NCBI RefSeq assembly: GCF_001723175.1
Contig: NC_064650.1
Coordinates: 2,666,001-2,730,000 of the forward strand
Direction: 5' to 3'
Source: Penicillium oxalicum
Taxonomy: Eukaryota; Ascomycota; Eurotiomycetes; Eurotiales; Aspergillaceae
Length of the DNA stretch: 64,000 nucleotides
In this document: piece after piece, positions 26,855 to 37,184 of the stretch
How the letters are laid out: every line of letters begins with the position of its first letter
How positions within the stretch are numbered: the stretch's first letter is position 1
The notes under the pieces: model-generated
Told to the model about the DNA's origin: nothing
The model's database searches: none
The model's input: the letters and a program-made list of their open reading frames with translations, nothing else
Translations under genes and position numbers: made by a program

Positions 26855-27591
26855 TATATTACGCGGTGCCGACTAGTCACTATAAGTTAGAACGTCCTAG
26901 GCTAATACTTGCCTACTATCCTAACTTCTAATCCTAAGACCTAGTCTCTTAATCGTACCGTTACTTCGCAAAGCCTTACTACGGGTTAGATCCTGTCGAG
27001 TGTCTTAAGACGTGCTAGAGGTACGCGCTAAGTAGGTTAATTACTAAGTATTACTACTAAGTGAATCCCCTACCTATAGGTTAGGTTTATCTTAGAGTTA
27101 AACCGTGGAGTGTAAAGTACTTTAAGGTAGTAACTAAGTAACAATATATAATTAATCGCGAAGAACTAAATATATAATACTAAAAAGAGTATCCTTATAT
27201 ATCTAGTCCTTCCTATTACTAATAAGTCGAGACTTATTAGTAATACGCTAGGACTTATTACCGATAAGTCTATCCTATTACCGATAGGATATAGTTACAT
27301 AATAAGTTACTAGTTACTCGTATTTAGGGTGTAATTCCGGTACTAGTAAAATAGCGGCCGTTTCCTGCGTCGCGCTAACCGTCTTATAGAGTAAGAGGGT
27401 ATTTTTGTGTCGGTTAGCTATAGGCTGCTTCTAGTACCTGCCCTGAATGTCTCCTCCTCGGGTCCCTCGGGGCACGCCTAAGTATACTAAAACGCACGTG
27501 ATAACGCTATTCCCTAGTATCTGTAGAATGATTAGTCCTTAGTCGTTACTCAAATAACTGCGGCCCCCGCGCTTCTTTAAGGTCCGTAACA
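26855..27591 (-). repeat. 5' LTR of gypsy B
   Basis: 737-bp terminal direct repeat, followed directly by the CGCTA target duplication. Confidence 0.85.
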
Positions 27592-30500
27592 CGCTAGCGG
27601 GATTCGAAATCTAGGATACTACTAGGCCTTATACCGAATCGTCTTAATATGTTATAGCGGTATTACTTCCGGGAAAATTAAAGGTATATAGGACTAATCC
27701 TACGCAAAACAACCTTCTCTTTTAAATAGTATCTTGCGTAATAATCCTCTTTCCTTTAGTAGAAGATCCTTTCTAATTAATATTTTCTGCTCCCTTTTAG
27801 GTATTAGACGCGTACCTCTTACGATCGTAGAGATCCGCGGTATTAGTAGATTATTAAATTTACTTTTAATATCAGACGCGCGATATTTAGTAAAGTATTT
27901 CTTTTCGTAGATTTCCTTCTAATTTATATAACTAGTTAGTACTAATCTATCGTTTTCGGTCGCGTTAACTAGTTTAATCTTATCCGCTACTCTTTTAAAT
28001 AAAGTATAAACTAGTATACCTATATCTATAGGGCTAGGGCTCGGATTTATAGTTAAAAGATACCTTAGTTATAGAAATCTTATAGTAATATCCTATAGCT
28101 ACCTACGCGGAATCTTATAGTCGTAGCTAAATCTTAATTTATCCAAAATTTTTAATATCTTTCTTCTCTTATATTTTCAAATATTTTTAGTACTTTTATA
28201 GTATTTTTAGAGGGCACTATTAAAATATATAGTAAATTATAGCCTATTTTTAGTATTAGTATCTTATTTATTATACCGGAAGTATCGCTAATTAGGCTTC
28301 CGGATATTCTAAAAAATCTACCTCTATATTCGTAGGTTCTGCAAAATCTTTAGGCTATAGCTAATACTCCTAGACCGAAGTTTTCTTACTCGGAGAATAT
28401 ACCTTAAAGACTAACTTCCTAGTCCGGTCTTCCGAGAAGACTACTATTTTAATAGAACTATTAATTTTCTCCGTAGTAGAAGCTATTATATCGCGTAACT
28501 AGATTCGTCCTAGGAGAATCTCTACTATATAATCCTTTGTAATTATATAGTAAGAGTACGTTATAATATCGCTAATTAAAATAGGTAAGCCTTCCGTAAC
28601 TCTATAAAAGGGACGCGTTCGGCTATTAATAGGTACTATGTATAGCTTTAGATCTTCTCGAATATCAAGGTTTAATATACGTACTATTTCTAGGGAAATA
28701 AGATTAACTAATGATCCCTAATTAATCGTAGCTTCAAGCTTATGTCTATATACGTATACCTTTATACGCAAGAGCCCTCTAGTATATTCCTTAAACGTAC
28801 CCGAATTTCGCGGCGCAGAGATTCGTACCGATCTCCTAAGATCCTACACCCGCGCGGTTACTTTATCTACTTTTGTAACTCGCTAAGTAGTAGCGAAGTA
28901 TATAGGCGTAGTAGTATTTATAGCATTCGTAGCATTCGTAGTAATTATAGGTACCGAAGGTTCGAAGGAATTCGTAATATTTCTGACTTAGCTACGTAGT
29001 TACGGTAATATAAATATCAGATTACCTAGTATAATCGTAGGCGGTATAGGAATAGCTAGTAATTTTCTAGTAATTTCTTCCTTACGTTAGGTAGTAGTAT
29101 CCGCGGAAGGTTTTAGGCGCTTTTAGATAGTCGACGAATTTCCCGGTCTAGACAGGTAAGCAGGCGTCGAAAATCTTACGTCTTGACTAGCTCTCTAGGT
29201 CTAACTACCCTAGTCTTAGATTTCTTCTGCAGAAGAATCTCGTGGCTAACTATTTAGTTAGCGATCCTGTTCCCGCCTATAAATTTCTTCTATAGAAGAA
29301 ATTCGTAAAGGGGCTAGTACTATATCCGCTATTATATCGTCTTTATTAATAGTCGCTAGATAGTATCTGCTCGGTTATATACTACGCACTTTCGTATAAT
29401 TTCTAGACTAGTTAGAGCGCTTACGACTAGCTAGTTATCTATTAATAGCGAAGACTTCTCCCTTATATATTTTGTCTTCGCTCCCTTCTAATCCTTCGAA
29501 ATTAGCGTCTTTTCTAAGGAAAATCCCTACTAAATCTACCTAAGTAGTATAAATTTACGAAGTATAGTAAGAATAGACCCCTAAATATAATTAAGGCGTA
29601 GTAATAGTAGAGATAGCGTTAACGCTTATGCGTTAATTCTTCTACTACTAGTACTAGTCCGGAACTATATCCTTCTAAAATTAGTTACCTCTCTTACGCG
29701 CCTCTAGTCTATTCTTACTAATCCTTCTAAGTACTACCCGATTTAGTTTATTCCGGTAGTATAGTCCTTTATTTTATATACTTAGATAGATAGGATAACC
29801 GATTACCCGATACCCTTTATTCCTATACTAGTAGTAACTATTAGATATCTATCTTATAGGTATATAAGTAGGGTTATTTTAGTTATTATTTTTCGCGATT
29901 AGGTACTAAACTAAGACTCTCTATTTATTAGTAGCCTTCCGCTAGTCTTTAATAACCTTTAGTATATTTACCGATAGACTGTTAAAAGCTTTCGTTAAAC
30001 TTTCTAAATCCTGTCCTCTTAGAGAGCTTGTATTCTTAATCGCAGAATCTCTATTTTTCGGAGTATCTATTATTTTCTGTCTCTCGTACGATTTTTCTCT
30101 AGAATCCGTATAGACCTAGATTCCTTTCTTAGGTACTATATAGCCTATCACGAGATTATAATCCTTATAGTCCTAATTTAGATCCCTAGTAGCTTTTTTA
30201 ATCTAATCGAAAGAGATCTATCTTTTACTCCTAGAAGGGTAGTTAATATTAATTTTCTCCTTCTTAATTAATTTCGATCTTAACTTTTCGGGTAGTTCTT
30301 CGATAAACTAAGTATATCGTTCTAAATCGCTAATATCTCCTCTCTTTACTAGACATAAGGAAATAGATAAAAAGGTAGTTAAATATATATAAAAGTCGTC
30401 CTATTCGATACGATTTCTACAGAAGCTCTATAACTAGGTATAAGTATAGGTAGCCTATAGGCTATTAGTATCGCGATATTAATCTTTAAAGTCCTAGAAA

Positions 30501-31722
30501 AACTCTTCCTTATTCTTTACTTACTAGTTAGTATTCGCCTTAACCTATATATACTATAGCTAACCGTAGTAGTCTAGAAGGATCTCTAAAATTCGCGCGT
30601 TATTTCTTATATTATAGCGCTTATATATACGTTTAAAACTATCTAAGAATTCTAATATATTTCTGCCTTCGAATTATAGCGTACTAGGGATCCCTTAGGT
30701 ATAGTCCTAACTATATATCGTAAAGTTTATATCTCCGAATTAGGCGTATAAACTTACGTTAGTATTAGCGAAGGAGCTAGTCTTAGCGGTAGTAGCGGCG
30801 GTAGCGGTACTCTCTCGCTAAACCCTTTAGGCGATCCTTTAGCAGACTCCGAAGGGGATCGATCGCTAGGATTATAATAGGTATCGAAAGAGATTATATT
30901 CGTAGGTATATCTAAAGATATTCTATAGTCGTTTAGTTATTTAGATTACGATAATTACTTTAGCTTCGTAGGCTCTGTCTAGTCCGGATATTTTTAGGGT
31001 TTTTTGGGTATAATAGTATCTAGAGGGATATAGTAAGATTCGTAAGGTAATTAACTCTTTAAATTTAACGAAGTTGTAAAATTAGTAGCTAGTCTAGATA
31101 GTAGCGTAGTTCCTAATTCTTTCTGGTTTTTCTTCTAGTTTCGCACTCTCTTCTTATAGCCGTTCCTTTCTTTTTTATCGCTTTTCGTTATCTATTTAGT
31201 ATACGTTTTTCTCGTGTTTTCTTCTATAGAAGAATTTTGTAACTACCGTTTTAGTATAGTATTCCTTCTAGTAAGATCTTTATATTAGCCGCCTATAGAA
31301 ACCTTTCTAAAGCGATAAACTAACTCTATATAAAGTTCGGATAGACTAAGTTTATCTGTTAATATAATTAGTCCGGAGATATTTTTAGTAATCGAATTAA
31401 TATCTCTCGATCCTCTTAGTATCGATCGGCTAATAATCCGCGAACGAGCTAGGTATATTAGTCGAACAAAGGTATAGTATTAGCCGTAAGACCCTCGGTA
31501 GGAGTAGCCCCCTATATATAGCTAAAAGTCGCGTATTTAGCTATAATATAAGGTATTAGTTTCGAATAATAGTCTTAATTTCTCTTAATTTTTTTATTAG
31601 GGTTAAACGCGTTACCTACTTTTTCTACAGAAAAGTACAGAATTTCTTAATTATAGCGGTAGTCGTAATAGTAGCGTCGTAGCGGTCGTAGTAGTCGTTC
31701 TAGTCGTCTTAGTCTTAGCAGT

Positions 31723-31770
31723 CTCAGTAGCAATCTTAGTAGCAATCTTAGTAGCAATCTAAGTAGCAAT
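31723..31770. repeat. 4 x 12-bp tandem repeat next to the 5' LTR of gypsy A
   Basis: Four units of CT(C/T/A)AGTAGCAAT lie about 80 bp from the LTR, in what should be the leader region of the - strand element. Confidence 0.6.
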
Positions 31771-31851
31771 CTCTTCATAATCGCATCGTAGGAATAGTAT
31801 AGTCCTCTATCTTAGCTATCTTTATTATAACACCCCTACGTCGGTCACTAA

Positions 31852-32199
31852 TAAAGAAGGGAATACTCATAGCAGTCTGATCTCACCAGATAGGTCGAGT
31901 CATAGAGGAACCAAACTAAACCTATAAGCACGCAAGTCCTAGAATCCTCCAAGGTAATCGTGAGATCCGATATTAGGTACTAAAGGCAGGAATCAAAAAG
32001 AGTATATTATTGCAAGTATAAGGAATCCGACTGTAAAGACTGTCCTAAATCCTCCGTCCAAACTGTTAATCAAGTGTGTTGATAATGCCGGATCCCGCTA
32101 GCTAGGTCCTAGATAACCTTCCTCGACGGTAAGGCTCTTAGGCATCTCCTACTACTGAATATCCGCCTTCACGTACATGCAACCGAATCCCCTACTATA
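31852..32199 (-). repeat. 5' LTR of gypsy A
   Basis: 348 bp. This copy keeps more CA/TG than the left LTR, so the two LTRs differ in the degree of RIP. Confidence 0.8.
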
Positions 32200-32559
32200 A
32201 TAGATATCTATCGTAGGGTCCTTATTAAAGTATTTCATAAGTACTAGAAAGATTTATAATATCATATTACTAATAAGCCTACCTTATAGGCAGAGTGCTA
32301 TAATAACCTAGATTTATTACTAATAGACTCGGATTTTAGAGGCGCTTCTATAAAAAAGGATATAGATAAGCTTTAGGCCTATCTTAATAGCCTACTTTAT
32401 ATTCTACGTATATTCCCTTCTCCCCTTAATTCCGCAAAACGAGCTAATATATAATAGAAAAAAGCTCTGTACTAAACTAGCTACTATAATAGTAGAAAGA
32501 GCGCGAATATATTTATCCGACCCTCTTAAAAATAGCCTATAATATCCTTATAATTCTAG

Positions 32560-32735
32560 TAACTAGTACTAGCGTCGAGAGGCTTTTTAACTTAGCTCGC
32601 GATATCTACTACTATTATTAGGGCTTACTAAAGCGAATAATAATTAGTATATTAATAATCTATCGCTTATTAAAGTATCCTAAGAGGGATAAGAGTAATA
32701 GCGATATAGATCTATATACCGAAGATAATAAGGAT
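32560..32735 (+). pseudogene. hAT transposase C-terminal dimerisation domain relic
   Basis: The + strand reads TSTSVERLFNLARD, then YYYY, a stop, and GLLK. This resembles the SS-ERLFS-A-D core of hAT dimerisation domains. The stop and the Ile-rich continuation are what RIP would make of this domain. It lies about 500 bp inside the right TIR on the + strand, as expected for a transposase reading left to right. Confidence 0.55.
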
Positions 32736-33243
32736 ATAGTTAACTAGGCCGAGCGGGATCTATAAGCTAAGAAGCACGAGGCTTATATAACGAAGAATAG
32801 TTTCGGTAATATTAGTAAGAACGATAAGGATAAAATAAGGATCGTAGTCGAAGTAGTAGATAAGAGAGCAAAGCGCGGACTCTATATAGATAAGATAATT
32901 TCTAATAAGGAAGGAATAGATATTAATAGAGATAGTGAACGTAATAATAGGGTTTATATTAGAATAGAGGCGAAGAGTACTTAGCCTCGAATTTCAGGAA
33001 GACCTCGAAAGCGCGTAAGGATTCCGAATAACTTTGTTAAATACTAGAATTAGGGAATATAATATATTTTATTACTTTTGTATATTATAAAAAACCTAAG
33101 CTTTTATAAAAAAAATCTTTACTATAGAATTTAATAATTTATAAAGGCTATATTAAGACTCGCGAGTTCGAGCCAGAAGCGCGAGCCGGCTCGCGCGTCG
33201 AGTCTAAAAAGCCGGCTCGCCGCGAGTAATTGCAAGGCCTACT

Positions 33244-33800
33244 ACCTACTATATTTTAAGATAACGATAAAGACTGAACGGTAGTAATTTAGCGTATACT
33301 CTTATTTTCTACGAAAGGAGAAGGGTCTATCGGTTTTGCTAAATTTTATATAGCCTAATAAGTTAGCCTAAGGGTCTTTAGGAGATCTAACGTTACTATT
33401 AAGAGATACAGGAAATTAACTAAGGGATAGTAAATTATAGGAGGGGAGGTTATATAGTAGGGGATTTAGTTATATATACTTAAAGGCGGATATTTAGTAG
33501 TAGGAGATACCTAAGAGCCTTACTATCGAGGAAGGTTATCTAGGACCTAGCTTATAGGATCCGTTATTATTATTATACTTAATTAATAGTTTAGACGGAG
33601 GATTCTAGACAGTCTTTATAGTCGGATTCCTTACACTTACAATATCACACTCTTTTTGATTCCTGCCTTTAGTACCTAATATCGGATCTCACGATTACCT
33701 TAGAGGATTCTAGGACTTACGTGCTTATAGGTTTGGTTTAGTTCCTCTATAACTCGACCTGTCTGGTAAGATCAGACTGCCGTGAGCATTCCCCTTTTTA
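33244..33800 (+). mobile_element. 3' end of the outer gypsy copy with LTR
   Basis: Homology to the gypsy family resumes here after the TIR element (reverse complement of 13893-14440). It contains the polypurine tract (GGAGGGGAGG at about 33440) and then the 3' LTR at 33453-33800. This ends the outer element. Confidence 0.8.
33453..33800 (+). repeat. 3' LTR of the outer gypsy copy
   Basis: 348 bp, inverted relative to the two gypsy A LTRs. It ends TTTTTA, corresponding to the TAAA start of the other copies. Confidence 0.8.
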
Positions 33801-34315
33801 CTAGTTAATATATTAGACTTAGCGAGAGATAGGAAAGTTATATTAATATTTCTATATTATAAGACGCGATATTTACTTTCTGTTAACTTCTAGAAGGCTC
33901 CGCTATATAACGGTTACGGGCTATACTAGCCCTTATATATTTAAGGCGCGCCTCCCTCTCCGCTATTTCTCCCTTTCCCTTCCCCTTCTGTCTTAGTTTC
34001 TTCGTTATATAGTACTTAGTTACTTTTCATTCCTTATATATCGTAGACTTTTGTATCTGAATTAGCCGTACGTCATACCCTAAAGGTAAATAGCGTATAT
34101 ACCTAATACTAAGCTATAAAATAGCGTTCGAATACCTCGTAGGATCGCTAGATCTCCTTAGATAAATATTTAGTCAAAAGATACTCAAAATCGATCGGTA
34201 CTAGGGGCGCTTAGGTTTAGCGTTTTAAGCTAGAAGCCTATTAACCTAATCTTGTGAATATTAAGCCTTATATACGCGATATTTAGTAGATATACTAGGG
34301 CGAACTAGTCAGGCA
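33801..34315. other. RIP-degraded flank, unassigned
   Basis: This remains AT-rich and CpA-poor, contains a short palindrome (GGGCTA-TAC-TAGCCC) and a pyrimidine-rich stretch near 33950-33990, and is not part of the gypsy LTR. It probably belongs to an older repeat into which the outer gypsy inserted. CA/TG return at about 34315. Confidence 0.5.
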
Positions 34316-35696
34316 GCCTTTTCTTCAACCAAAGCAAACTAGCACCTAGTCCCTGCGAGCATTTGCCGAAGAATGAGAAACTCAAGGCAAACTAGCCATC
34401 CAGGGATGGAAAAACTTTTTTGCTAAAAGAAGGTGAAGAATAATGACTGCGGTGAGCCCGATAATCTTCACAGGAAGAACGGTCTCAACGAATTTACCTC
34501 AAACTTTTATACCTCGTCAAGAATGGTTCTGAAAATCATGTATTCTAAGAGTAAATTTCGAGAATAGTACTGTATGTCTGTTGGTCGGACCCTCGCTGGC
34601 GGTTCGGAATCGCGATCCAGAAGAGTCTTTCTCAAAGACATGCAATAGAATATTCTCTTTGACTGGACTCGAACCGCTCACAGGTAGCTAAGCTCGAAAT
34701 TTGGTCACAGATAGCTTTTGCGTCATGGGGAAATAGAAGAAAGCCGAGGTTTTGAATGAGATTGTTCTTACACTACAAACGTGAAGTACTCTTGAGTTTT
34801 AGTGATGTGCCAACGGCCAAGCGATAGCGGGGAACTTGCGTGATTCTCCGCAAGGTTGATTGAGCAAGACTATTTAGAGCTTTGAGACTGCGATCCCATG
34901 AGCTCTAATTCTGGCATCCAAGCTCGTTCCTACTGTAGTCGATTTAACGCAACCAGTCGTCGGAGACATCGTCGTCGTGATTCGTAAGACACCCGGAGCT
35001 CCTGTCTTCGGATGTGTAAGCCAACTCTCGTGGCAGAGTCGCCTTGTTTATGGGAAGTACGCAGTGACTGAGAACAGGCCACAGAACCTGTGTAGTGAGA
35101 TTCCTGAATCCGACCGAGTTTCTTCTCCACTCCCATCTCGACCATCCGAATTCACGTGAGCATCCATGGATTGCAACGCGACAGAATAAGGTTGAGAAGT
35201 GGGGCCAGTCTAGTACAGTAGCATAGACCCGCAATTGACAAATCAGAGCAGTACAGGTAAATAGCGTAATAAGAATACATCGAATGTATGGTGTATGGAT
35301 TATTCCGTAGCTAATGCAAAGCATAGTACCGTACCCACACTGTAAAGTACGCATACAGCACTGACACGGTTAGTCACAGTTGCACAAAGCGGAGATCCAT
35401 CCCAGTCGGTATTTCCCCGCATTTACACTTGGAAGGTATGAGGTCACGAGTCACGAGTCACGCGCAAGCGGGTATGACTTCAATAAAATGCTTCAGGCTC
35501 GTCATCTTTGCTCTCCTTTTGCTTGTCAACCTCTATCTTCAGGCTTCATAGGCAACATCCACGAAAATTGCTTCATCAACATTCATTGTCTTAACATCAC
35601 CTATTTGCTTTGGAAGACCACCAGTCAGTTACTGACCATCACCCGCCCTTCATGGAAAGCACCAGTCGAATTAATATGACCGACCTTTTTCCTTAG
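34316..35696. other. Intergenic DNA upstream of the Stf2-like gene
   Basis: Base composition returns to normal. Overlapping short frames at 34930-35354 on both strands show no recognisable protein. The first exon of the Stf2-like transcript, with at least the first base of its start codon, should lie in this stretch, but I could not place its donor site with confidence. Confidence 0.4.
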
Positions 35697-36193
35697 TGAC
35701 CCGCTCGCACAAGCTGAATGATCGCGAGTACCCTGCCGATGGCGAGGTCCCCGCGCGCGAGAATCTTCCCCGATACTTTGCCAAATCTGGCCCAACTGAT
35801 GCAGATCCTCGGAAGACCAAGAAAGACGGAGGGGGTAAAGGCAATTGGTAAGTTTGAGAGACACTCATCTCTATCCTAGGCCTGCGTGGTTCAATCCATC
35901 TTTAAAAGCTCTATTAACGTGGAATGGTCGTATTTCAACACAGGGGCCGCTCGGGAGAGGAAGTCCAAGATTACGGATATACTATGAACAATGCCCGACG
36001 TCGAAGCAATAGCAGCATCCAGGGGCTGGCAGACTTCCGCACTAAATTTGAAACCGTCGATCCCGAGCCAGTCTTTGAGGAGCAGCTTCATGGACCGGGT
36101 GATGTTGGTGTTACCGATGAGAATGCCGTGACCAAAGTCGAAAGCACGAGCAGCAGCAACGGGAGCGAGATTGGTTCCGCCTCCAAATACTAA
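35697..36193 (+). CDS. Stf2-like / mRNA-binding-type small protein
   Basis: This is a small basic-to-acidic protein of about 133 residues of the Stf2 family, related to yeast ATPase-stabilising factor Stf2. The hallmark is a Pro-Arg-Tyr-Phe-Ala-Lys segment followed by DPRKTKKDGGGKGNWG, a conserved K-G-S/G-GKGNWG core. Exons are 35697-35847 and 35944-36193 (intron 96 nt, gtaagt...cacag). In the family the protein starts Met-Thr-Arg; here TG ACC CGC follows directly after a cttag acceptor, so the initiator ATG is apparently split, with its A in an upstream exon. One extra base makes the total exactly 134 codons. Yeast Stf2 stabilises the inhibited F1F0-ATPase and acts as a desiccation-protective hydrophilin; transfer of that role is inference. 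The Ser-rich C-terminus is probably disordered. Confidence 0.75.
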
Positions 36194-37184
36194 GTAGGCA
36201 TTCAGCCACGACGTGCACTATCACACACCACCGTATTACTTAAGCTTTTATTGGTCATCTTGCTGAAAGCAAGCGGTTCTGGTGTGGTGAACTTTGAAGT
36301 TTTTCTAATCAATTGAAACTTGACCAGATCAGACTATTATTAGAATGAGCTTCTCTGGTCCGCCGTATGTGCTGCAGGGAATGGCAACGCACCTAATTTG
36401 TATTATGCACTCTAGTACTGTCAACAAAGCGCAGGAAGATAGATTGATCCCTCTCGAACACGCGTTTCCCTTTCTTGATGTGACTCCTAAAAAAAACATC
36501 CGCGTCCCCATACACTGACAGTTAAGATGCTAAAATGCATAGTGCATGATGTTGTTGCAACATGACTGGATGATGAATCAAGTAGTGACTTAGACCTTCG
36601 TGCTGATCAATCTAGACCACTGACACCGCATAGTTGGCGTCACATTCACTGGTTCCTGAACTATTAATCCCTCCCCCACCCCTCAACCAAATCATGGTGG
36701 TTCTACCGATCTGTATCAGCGGCGCTAATATGCAAATTCATTTGTGTTGATCACTAACTACAAGACGCAATCCATAGTCCACGCTCTAGGGTGATGCAGA
36801 CAGGCCCGAAATTATAAGTTTTGAGCCCACCGCTAGGACGGTATGCCCCTGCGCAATTGTCTATTTCTAGGCACACTTAACGAATATGATTTGCCAATCC
36901 TTTGGGTATACCAAGACAACCGATTGAAATATACGATTCAACAGAAGCAACACTGACCGTCATCATTCAGCAAATCAGCCCATGGCAATACGCAGCGCGT
37001 CCGTTCGCCTTGGCATGCTAGAGATTAGCCTATGAAAATGGAAAAAGGGGCGCCAAAACATGCATTAAACAAAAACGCGCTTGATTAGCGCAGCATCTGC
37101 AGACCTTCCGGCGCTATTGTACATGTTAAGAGAGAAATAGATAATGAGAGATTATTGTCTAGCGCTACGCTATGCCCAAGCTAA
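36194..37184. other. Convergent intergenic region
   Basis: This lies between the 3' ends of the Stf2-like gene and nup133. I see no coding sequence or RNA gene; a 60-codon frame at 36329-36511 has no recognisable features. Confidence 0.5.

Larger units (their letters stand above)
20046..27591 (-). mobile_element. Nested Ty3/gypsy element B, 7.5 kb, - strand
   Basis: LTRs at 20046-20779 and 26855-27591 (734 and 737 bp) start TGTGTTACGC (TATATTACGC in the right copy) and end GTAACA. The perfect 5-bp target duplication CGCTA lies at 20041-20045 and 27592-27596. The uninterrupted site is visible in the outer gypsy copy near position 690 (CCCGCTAGCGCTAAAAG), which confirms the insertion. A pyrimidine-rich tract just right of the left LTR is the - strand polypurine tract. 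The - strand keeps the RT box YLDDILVFSK at about 23764-23803. No long open frame remains. Confidence 0.9.
13893..32199 (-). mobile_element. Ty3/gypsy element A, complete outline, - strand
   Basis: Direct LTRs of 349 and 348 bp (13893-14241 and 31852-32199) bound an element about 10.8 kb long once the nested 7.5-kb insertion at 20046-27591 is removed. A polypyrimidine run (CCTCCCCCCCC) lies just inside the left LTR; on the - strand this is the polypurine tract before the 3' LTR, so the element reads right to left. Gag-side sequence should lie at about 28300-31850, RT-RNase H across 28290-27597 and 20045-18800, and integrase and 3' sequence to 14250. RIP has destroyed all frames. The same family forms the outer + strand copy. 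Confidence 0.8.
7787..33243 (+). mobile_element. TIR DNA transposon, hAT-like (outer limits; split by gypsy insertions)
   Basis: Imperfect terminal inverted repeats are GGCCTTGTAATTACTCGCG at 7787-7805 and CGCGAGTAATTGCAAGGCC at 33221-33239. ACCTACTA flanks both sides (7779-7786 and 33244-33251, with four extra bases TACT before the right copy), giving an 8-bp target duplication as in hAT elements. The matching site in the - strand gypsy copy (near 14440) carries the sequence without the insertion, which supports the boundary. The element's own DNA is 7787-13892 plus 32200-33243, about 7.1 kb; the rest is the gypsy copy at 13893-32199. A hAT dimerisation-domain relic near the right end supports the class. 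Most of 8040-13400 is RIP-degraded with no protein I can name. Confidence 0.6.

Noticed and set aside
28742..28999. 85-codon + strand frame in the gypsy region
   Set aside because: Lies antisense to the gypsy A gag side; Tyr/Ile/Ser/Arg bias follows RIP composition.
34640..34690. tRNA-like T-arm (GGTTCGAGTCC on the - strand)
   Set aside because: Stem does not pair well and no acceptor, D or anticodon arm can be found.
34944..35354. 136-codon - strand frame
   Set aside because: Overlapped by other frames on both strands, with no domain or splice structure; lies upstream of the Stf2-like gene.
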